A stretch of 64,000 nucleotides of DNA, from the NCBI GenBank assembly GCA_030737875.1, contig CM060915.1, positions 631,472,786-631,536,785 of the forward strand, written 5' to 3'. This DNA comes from Allium sativum (lineage: Eukaryota; Streptophyta; Magnoliopsida; Asparagales; Amaryllidaceae). Positions 56,745 to 64,000 of the stretch are shown here, one piece after another (within the stretch, counting starts at the first letter, position 1; every line of letters starts with the position of its first letter). A model generated the notes under the pieces. The model was not told the origin of the DNA. It was given only the letters and a program-made list of their open reading frames with translations, and did no database searches. The position numbers were made by a program, and so were the translations under genes.

Positions 56745-57370
56745 ATATAAAAATCGAATTTTTACTTCGCTATTCAATATATAAAAATCGAATTTTTACT
56801 TCGCTATTCAATATATAAAAATCACATTTTTACTTCGCTATTCAATATATAAAAATCACATTTTTACTTCGCTATTCAATATATAAAAATCACATTTTTA
56901 CTTCGCTATTCAATATATAAAAATCACACTTTTACATCGCTATTCAATATATAAAAATCGAATTTTTACAATCACGCTATATGGATTAAAATTCTATTTA
57001 AAGACTTCGCCTTTTCACATATAAAGATTTCGCCTTTTCTATAATAAATATTTCGCCTTTTATATTACATCACTATAAAAATCACATCTTTACTTTATTA
57101 TATATATATAATAAAAATCAGATTTTTATTTCGTTACATATATAAGGATGATATTTTTATATTCTCTATTATATAGAAATTCTATTTTCAATACATTACT
57201 TATATAAAGATAGTATTTTTATATCTTCTATTATATAAAGATCATATTTTTAATACACGGCTAGTATATAAACTATATTTTTAACTTTCCTATATTATAA
57301 AAATTATATTTTTAATATCTACACTATATAAAAATCATATTTTTAATATTAAAAATCCTAACTTCATATA
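56745..57370 (-). repeat. First tandem-repeat zone with 34-bp units
   Basis: From 56750 to 56965 about six and a half units of exactly 34 bp contain CGCTATTCAATATATAAAAA then TCACATTTTTACTT, with TCGAATTTTT variants. Further out (57000-57370) are looser ATAAAAATCA...TTTTTA units. The repeat differs from the same zone in other copies except for the AAAAAT/ATTTTT core. Confidence 0.85.
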
Positions 57371-57544
57371 GTCTTTGTCATTAAAAATCAATGCTACTTA
57401 TAAAAATCAATTCTTTTTAAATTAAAATTTTCAGATCTTAACAATAATGTTCTAGATAGGAACTGATTTTTATTTTACCTAAAACTGATAACATTAATTA
57501 AATATGAGTAAAAAAATTAAAAAAACATCAAAGAAAAAGAAGCT

Positions 57545-57850
57545 TACAGGCTGAAATGGGGGCTCAGGGCGGAGAGGAAGTGGTAGGGGTTCGCTGGTGG
57601 GAGCAGGGCGTCACCAGGGGGTTGCGCAGGGGCTGGGTGGTCGGCGGTCTCGATTTCCGTTCGGATTTGGGCGGGGTTCTTGGGCGCCGGCTTCGCGAGC
57701 TCGAAGGGGGGTGGACGGCGTCACGCGCGGCGGCGCGGTGGGCGGCGAACGCCCCTGGGCGGATCGCGATTCCTCCCAGGTTTTTTTTTTCCTTTTCAAC
57801 TGAGTCGATTTTGAAGGGGGGGGGCAGAGGAGGTAAAGGAAGAGAGAGAG
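57545..57850 (-). other. GC-rich leader cassette of solo LTR 52297-58747
   Basis: Strongly GC-rich. Open frames exist on both strands (133 codons plus at 57556, 62 codons minus at 57611) without a known domain. On the minus strand it follows a CT-rich stretch (CTTCTCTCTCTCTCTTCC) similar to 26500-26525, and it ends near AAGCTTCTTTTTC at 57540. No clear TATA box is seen here. Confidence 0.5.
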
Positions 57851-59329
57851 AGAAGTTTTGTTTTTTTTATTATTTAATTTCTAAAAAGGTACTTTTTATT
57901 TCGACCTCGAAACGAGGCCCACCGCCTGTCGTCCACAGCGTATTACCCCCATTCTGAACACAATGGGATATGTATCGTAAGCTGATTTGACCATTTCGAT
58001 CAGTTTCCGTTAAAATCAACATATAACTCTATATATTGATTTTTAACGCGCATTTCAATTTACCAGGGTCACATACGAACTCTAAAAATTCCGAAAATAT
58101 TTTCTAGCTTCGTATTGACGATACGGTCCTAACAAAACTAGTCCCATCGAATTCTGAGACCGTTGGAAAAATGGCCATTTTCCAGTCGATTAAAATCAAC
58201 TGAAACCGTTCAAACGCGTTTTCCTTTGCCACACTCACATATTGATTCGAAAAATTATGAAATTTGGAATCTAGCAATAACTTGACATCACGGACCCAAC
58301 AAAAGTGGTTTCGTCGAAATTCGAGGTCGTTTGCAAAATGTCTATTTTTAAGGGCCTGAATTCCGTAGCGACTATTCAAAATTTTCAACTGGACATATCT
58401 TTTGATCCCCGCTATGAAATTTCAATTTTTCGGATTCGTTGGAAAGATATTCTCAATTAGATTCCATTATTTTTGGTTTCGCTAAAATACGGATTGTTTT
58501 GCACCCAGTACATTCAATTGAAATTTGAAATTGAATTATCGAACTACCGCGCCATTTTCAATTCTATTTATAATTATAAATAATTATTTATATTCTAACG
58601 ACGACGTATATAAATATATACGTCGAATTCAATTCAAAACATTTTTCTCGTCGATATTATTTAAAATAATCTATTTTAAATGTTCAAAATTCACTAAATT
58701 TGCCAAAATAAAAATTTTAAACTGGCCCTGATTTTCGGGTTATTACACTATCAATCACACAGAATGAAATCTGATGTCAGAAACACATCCATTTACTAGT
58801 TCGATATGGGTCTGAACGAAACCGGAGGCACCTTATTCCTCCCCCATATATCCAAACAAGCAGAGGCCCTCGCATATCCGTCGATCTACAAGTACGTCTG
58901 GACGATCACCACTTATTACCTCGCCTTAGGTGTACAGCCTAATCAAGACATTAGTAATCATCCAAACGATGTGAAGACCTCTGGTCTTCAACCACCGTCT
59001 TCATCCTCGACATCGTCGAATCAGTTATTCAGAATGGGATAAACCCGGTATTTCTGAATAACTCGTGTATATAATAAACAAGTGCTCTAAAAACACAACA
59101 TACGCCTCATTCCAATCCCGAATATTCATTTATTCAAATATTTTTATACTTTGGTAAAGGTTCCCATTAATTTTATCAAAGATAAATTTTTCAAATTTAT
59201 TCTTTAATCTTCCTTTGGATATCATTTCAATCTAATTAAAGATGCATTAAAACTCCACTTCGTTTAGATCTTCCCAAAAATCAATATTAACGATTGTTTA
59301 ACTTGGCAAATCCTATCCTGTCTTTAATT

Positions 59330-60115
59330 AGGTTAAAGAACCAATGTCATTAAAAACACGGTTCACTATAAACCCAAAATCACATTCCATTGCATCAGCC
59401 TTTAACCATAAATTAGCAAGTGAACAATTCCCTAAGTATTAACCTCGAAGGCCAAAACCAACATCAGATCAATACCCAGGAAACCATTCAACTTAACTAA
59501 TTTCTAGTTAGTTCCTGATTTTCTTAACTCCATTAGGTCTAAGAACAGTATTATTAAAGATACCATTCACGAAAACCCAAAATCACATTCATTAACAATG
59601 GAATCTTCATGGAAGAACAAATCAATATATAATTGATATCAATTTCCGTACCCGACCAATAATATAAATGGAATACCGGCAATGCCTTTTATATTCCATC
59701 TGTATTAACAGTCTTCCTCCATAGAATTTCATTTCGATTATTATCAAATCGAATTCCATTCAATTCCAATTTAATATATATTAAATTGGAAAACTTTAAT
59801 TTGGAAAATCTACTGTTAAATCCTAATAGAAAGATTTATAAATTCCAAATCCCATTTCACTGTAAATCGGGTTAAAGAACAAATGTCACTAAAACACAGT
59901 TCACAGCAAACCCAATTCACATTCGATCCCATCAGCCTTTAACCGTAAATTAGCAAGTGAACAATTCCCTAAGTATTAACCTCGAATGCCGAAACCAACA
60001 TCAGATCAATACCCAGAAAACCGTTAAACTTAGCTAATCTCCAGTCAATTTCTAATTTTCTTAACCCCATTGGGTTCAAGAACAGTATGATTAAAGATAC
60101 AATTCACGAAGAACC
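59330..60115 (-). repeat. Repeated 46-nt hairpin motif, minus strand
   Basis: Four copies on the minus strand near 59330-59385, 59530-59585, 59870-59925 and 60060-60115, each with TTCTTTAACC or TTCTTAAACC at one side and GGGTTT at the other. The spacer between copies also repeats: CAGCCTTTAACC, ATTAGCAAGTGAACAATTCC and CCAACATCAGATCAATACCC occur at 59395-59480 and again at 59935-60020. Confidence 0.6.
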
Positions 60116-61906
60116 CAAAATCCAATTTGATATTAAATACAAGACTCTAAATAGAAAATATATCGGCTTATATTCAATATCAAATTTTGAACAAATGTCG
60201 TATAGGAATAACGATATGTATCTTCCAAATTCCTCCACAATATCTATATAATCACGAAATCCAATATCGAAATATTCCGAGCATAATTTCGATTCAAATC
60301 CATTCCAATTCATATATTGGAAATCATGGTTATTTTTAAAACCATTTCAAATCTAATTTATTTATTTCAAAAATATTGGATTTATTATTCTAATTCAAAA
60401 CTAGTTCATTTTGACAAATATATATTTTTATCTTTTCAAATATGGAATTTTTCATATCAATTCTTTCCAAATCATTTGTTATGATTTTTCACAAATTATT
60501 GAAATTTTTAATAATTTTATCAAGGCCCGTACAGTTGATTTCCATAAACGGCCATCGAACTGCACTTACAGCGACCATTTCCAAATTTGATTTGGACATA
60601 CTTCCAAATCCATCCATTAGATTTTAAATCTCTAATATATGTTAGAAAGCCCTTTTCGATATGAACCCAACGGTTCCGGTTTTAGGAGAATCCGACGGTC
60701 GGTTCTCCCGTAATGTCCATTCGAAGTCAATGGTCGAAATTCGCGAACTACCGCTGCGCGGCACATTCTATTCAGGCCATTATATTATATATATAATGTA
60801 TATAATATATATTTCGTTGATTTCTATTTTAAAACTTATTTTCTAAATCATTTTAAATTTGTTCTCAAAACGATTTCAACTTCATATTCAAATTCAAATT
60901 AAAATTGAATATTCCATATCATCGATATATAAATAATAGTATTTTCCAAACATTAGATTTTGAAATCAATTCCTTTTTAATATTCCTTTTCAATATTCAT
61001 TTTAAAAATGAATAAAATCGTTATGAATATCTTTCACGTCAAAATGGCGTTAATCTAATCAACACGGCTTTATATATTTAAATATATTCTTGTCCATCCC
61101 AAATCGGACATCAAAATCAGATTTTGATTTATTACTGAATATTATTTTAAAATATTCATTATTTTAAAATATTCATTCTTTCTGAACTTGAATCAGACAC
61201 AGCCAATTACCATGTAATATGATTATGTGGATTTCATACACCACATGTACACAACAACAATCAAACACAGTCAAACATCATCCAAAGTGCGTTCTACACT
61301 GCATAAGCATCAAATATAAATATTCAATGCTTACAACAGCCTGTCAATCAATCAATTGACATACAACTAAATATTGGGATTAGTGTATGTCCAATATCAT
61401 CCCAATACCCATGTGGGGTTTCAATCAACAAATAATGAATTTTATTTGTGCAGTTGGCCATGTGTAAAATTTATCATCCCAATCAATATCAGACAAATGG
61501 GTGTTCATAAACAAATTATCTGATTTGTAAATGAATATTTACTTTATTCACATCAACGTTAAAAATTATAATTTTTTACGATAAAATATTTTATTCAATA
61601 TGTGAATATTCTCTTTAGTTCATTTATAAAATAAAATGATATTTTTATTGTTCTAACATATCTTAGAAAATTTTGGCATCATAACGGCACGATATCAAAA
61701 TCGGGTAATGTCTAGCATTACCCCTCTCCTGATATTGGCTCACGCCATACACACATAACAATTCTAATCAACTGATTTCACCCAAACAACCAAATTCAAC
61801 CAAATAACCAAACCAAACAATCAAACAAACATCCTTAGTCTGTGGACGATGGGGGAACAGTTCATATATGCAGTTATAATATAAATAACTGTATAAGAAA
61901 ATTATA

Positions 61907-61921
61907 GTGAGGAGTTCTCAC
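61907..61921. promoter_or_regulatory. Palindrome GTGAGGAGTTCTCAC
   Basis: The copy of the conserved palindrome in the 3' LTR of the minus-strand element, with ATTATA before and CTTTGGGTTCCACTCCG after it on the plus strand. Confidence 0.45.
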
Positions 61922-62009
61922 CTTTGGGTTCCACTCCGCCATTCTTTATTTCAAAACGTTTAAATTTGTCCGAAATTCCAATGTGACCTTTTCCCGCTGT
62001 TCACATTAA

Positions 62010-62500
62010 AAATCACATTTTTAATATGATGTTTATTTTAAAAATCACATTTTTATAATGGCACTTCATATATAAAAATCGTATATTTTTACAATGCTTC
62101 TCTCTATATAAAAATTATATTTTTATATCTCTACTTCTTATATAAAAAACTAATTTTTATTTTGCTCTTCCCATGATAAAGATCACATTTTTGTGCCACT
62201 ACTTCTCGTATAAAATCCCGTTTTTATTTCATATCTATATGTATAAAAATCCAATTCCTACTTCGCTTTCATATATATATATAAATTCGATTTTTCATAG
62301 ATCAAAATCAAATTTTTTTATAGATAAAAATCAAAGGTTTTATATAGATAAAAATCAAAGCTTTTATATAGATAAAAATCAAATCTTTTATTCAAATATA
62401 GATCAAAGCTTTTATTTAAATAAAAATCAAATCTTTTATTTTTATAAAAATTAAAGTTTTGCTTAAATACAAATCAGATTTTTATTTTCTTTCTTTTAAT
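62010..62500 (-). repeat. First tandem-repeat zone (AAAATCAAAGCTTTTAT units)
   Basis: Units of about 24 bp (ATAGATAAAAATCAAAGCTT, 62300-62460) next to looser AAAAATCACATTTTTA words (62010-62290). Same position as the other first repeat zones; the frame at 62173-62454 only reads the repeat. Confidence 0.8.
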
Positions 62501-62559
62501 AAAGTTCAGATTTTACTTTAAATAAAATAACACAAAATAAAAATCACCTTTGTAAATTT

Positions 62560-62780
62560 CCGGCGGCGACTGGAGGCGACACAGGGGGAGGCGGCGGTCG
62601 TTGGTTGGTCGGTGGTGGCGGGATCGAGGAGGTGGTGCAGTGGTTTCTGCGGCGTAGGTCCGGTATTGCGGGGTTTCGTGCGTCCGAGGTCTGGTGTTGC
62701 GGGGTTTCGTCGAGGTGGAGGGGATGACTGGGGAAGACGGTAAGGGGAGCGGCGGTCTAGCACTGTTCGGCGACGGGGTG
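62560..62780 (-). other. GC-rich leader cassette of the minus-strand element
   Basis: On the minus strand it follows TATA-like ATTATATATACACC (62788-62805) and starts CAGCACCCCGTCGCC. It contains two CGGGGTTTCGT words and CCACCACCG-type runs. Frames of 111 and 81 codons on the minus strand are proline-rich and of no known family. Confidence 0.5.
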
Positions 62781-63696
62781 CTGAGGTGTATATATAATAT
62801 AATTATTATATTTTTATTTTCCTTTTCTCTAAATAGTTGATTTTTCAATCAATCTCGAAATCAAACCCAATGATTATCGTCCATAGCTAATTACCTCCAT
62901 TCTGAACACAATGGGATATGTATCGTAAGTCAGTTTGGTTGTTTCGATCGGTTTCCATCAAAATCAAAATATAAATCTATATATTGAATTTATATGCGTA
63001 TTTCAATTTACCGGGGCCACATACTAATTCTAAAAATTTCGAAAAAAATAACCTAGCTATGTTGGGATGATACGGTCCCAACAAAACTAATTTCATTAAA
63101 TTCCGAGAAAGTTTGAAAAATGGCCATTTTTTGGTCGATCCAAATTGATTGAAGCTGTTAAAACACGTTTCCTTCTGCCACGCTCACATATTAATCCCAA
63201 AAATAATGAATTTTGGAATCTAGCAATAACTTAACATCCCCGATCCAAAAAAAAGTGGTTTTCGAAAACAGAGGTCGTTCGCAAAATTCCCATTTTTAAG
63301 GGCCAAAATTCCAAAGCGACTATTCTAAATTTTCAATTGGACATAACTTTTTATTCCCGCTATGAAATTCTGATTTTTCGGATTCATTGGAAAGATATTC
63401 TCAAATAGATTCTAATATTTTTGGTTTTGCTAAAATCCGGTTTATTTTGAATCCTATGCATTCATTTGAAATTTGAAATTGAATTTTCGAACTACCGCGC
63501 CATTTTCAATTCCATTTATAATTAAAATAAATATTTATATTCTAGCGTCGATTCAAATAAATATATACGTTCTAATTCTATTCAAAATAATTTTTTGCTT
63601 GTTATTATTTAAAATAATTCATTTTAAATATTCAAAATTTACTAAAATTGCCAAAATAAATATTTTAAATTGACTCAGATTTTCCGGGATGTTACA

Positions 63697-63710
63697 ATCT
63701 CCCCCACTTA
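63697..63710 (-). other. Polypurine tract of the minus-strand element
   Basis: Minus-strand AAGTGGGGGAGAT directly before the LTR start at 63696, the same tract as at 32486-32498. Confidence 0.85.
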
Positions 63711-64000
63711 AAATCTTTTCGTCCTCGAAAAGGAATGGAGATGAAATTTGTTTAACTAACCAACTCAAATTTAATTATTTTCATTATGGCTTAAGTTCTT
63801 CAACTTTTCATTTTCTAAGAACTTTTCAAATTTTTCAAAAATTTGGCTAATACCCTAAATTTTCGAATTTTTTTGCCACAACCTCCCCTGCACGGGAGCA
63901 CCGGAAAAATCCCGAATTCGCCATACATGCCTCTCCAATCCAAAAAGAAAAAGAAACAGCCAAGCAGCTAGCCAATCGGCTCATAAAATCATCAAAAACC
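63711..64000 (-). other. Internal region of the minus-strand element, 3' end
   Basis: It matches 32200-32485 reversed, including GCCGATTGGCTAGC, CGGTGCTCCCGTGCAGGGGAGGT-type sequence and TTAGCCAAATTTTTGAAAAA. No coding potential is visible. The remainder lies outside the window. Confidence 0.8.

Larger units (their letters stand above)
52297..58747 (-). mobile_element. Solo giant LTR, 6451 bp, target duplication CTATC
   Basis: Minus strand, from TGTAATAACCCGAAAATCAGG (58747) to TTCCTTGCCGTTACA (52297), flanked by CTATC at 52292-52296 and 58748-58752. No primer site or internal DNA is attached. Modules on the minus strand: U3 with duplication (58360-58110), cassette 57545-57850, first repeat zone 56745-57370, palindrome 56640-56654, CCATGGATGG (56552), second repeat zone 55260-56010, hairpin block 54890-55110, one 46-nt motif (54410-54460), conserved tail. 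It is inserted in the 3' LTR of the minus-strand element. Confidence 0.93.
51025..64000 (-). mobile_element. Giant-LTR element, 3' LTR and start of internal region, minus strand
   Basis: The 3' LTR runs from 63696 (TGTAACATCCCGG) to 51025 (GGGTCCTTACA) and is split by the solo LTR 52297-58747; its own length is about 6216 bp. At 63697-63710 lies the polypurine tract, followed toward the right edge by internal sequence matching 32200-32499. The 5' LTR must lie beyond 64000. TGAAT (51020-51024) is the candidate target duplication. It is inserted in LTR 46387-51024 in the opposite orientation. Confidence 0.88.

Noticed and set aside
57556..57957. A 133-codon frame with G- and R-rich residues, opposite to the LTR orientation.
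   Set aside because: It reads the GC-rich cassette in reverse and continues into conserved LTR sequence; open frames are long there because stop codons are rare in GC-rich DNA.
58104..58388. A 94-codon frame similar to frames at 25939 and 32864, looking like a conserved protein.
   Set aside because: It is the U3 duplication of the LTR. Two of the three copies are from one element's paired LTRs, the third lies on the corresponding LTR strand but in sequence that is interrupted by stops in other lineages (12177-12560, 46790-47000).
62513..62848. Proline- and arginine-rich 111-codon frame suggesting a signalling or cell-wall protein.
   Set aside because: It lies wholly inside the cassette and its AT-rich flanks, lacks a signal peptide or repeats of a cell-wall type, and has no counterpart in other copies.

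Overview
The window is AT-rich plant nuclear DNA, most likely from a flowering plant, made almost entirely of nested LTR retrotransposons. I found no host gene, tRNA, rRNA or CRISPR array. The plant assignment rests on Ty3/Gypsy chromovirus pol genes with a C-terminal chromodomain-like tail (Tekay/Del type by resemblance), primer-binding sites matching initiator-Met tRNA (TGGTATCAGAGC), AAACCCTAA boxes after TATA boxes, and deep insertion nesting.

Two kinds of element are present. (1) A coding Ty3/Gypsy chromovirus with LTRs of about 3.06 kb. One plus-strand copy is cut by the left edge (1-3970). A minus-strand tandem array runs LTR 42417-45478, gag-pol 42416-38327 continued at 25578-24600, shared LTR 21536-24599, and a second gag-pro-RT that stops at about 19266. 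All pol genes carry stop codons. (2) A non-coding family with very large LTRs of 5.8 to 6.5 kb. Its complete member (25579-38326) has LTRs of 5866 and 5827 bp around only 1055 bp of non-coding internal DNA, with its own PBS and polypurine tract and a CCTTG target duplication. Related copies are two solo LTRs with target duplications (11931-18175, TTTAT; 52297-58747, CTATC), a minus-strand 3' LTR with the start of its internal region (51025-64000), a plus-strand LTR interrupted at 51024 (46387-51024), truncated LTRs (4345-7562; 11570-11930 plus 18181-19265), and an older diverged subfamily called C here (7563-9894, 9895-11569, 45479-46386).

Order of insertion: subfamily C is oldest. The chromovirus array and several giant LTRs went into it. 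The complete giant-LTR element then split pol of chromovirus copy 1 near the integrase/chromodomain junction. One solo LTR split 11570-19265, the minus-strand element split 46387-51024, and a further solo LTR (52297-58747) went into that element's 3' LTR. This gives at least four layers.

The giant LTRs share one plan. A short U3 with a diverged internal duplication leads to a TATA box and a GC-rich, leader-like cassette that differs between subfamilies. Then come an AT-rich tandem-repeat zone, a palindrome GTGAGAAnTTCTCAC, a second tandem-repeat zone, a conserved block of potential hairpins, a repeated 46-nt hairpin motif, and a long conserved tail. The most unusual signals are the swapping cassette, the two repeat zones with unrelated units, the hairpin block, and a stem with a self-complementary loop in the internal leader. 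All distances and similarities were judged by eye.
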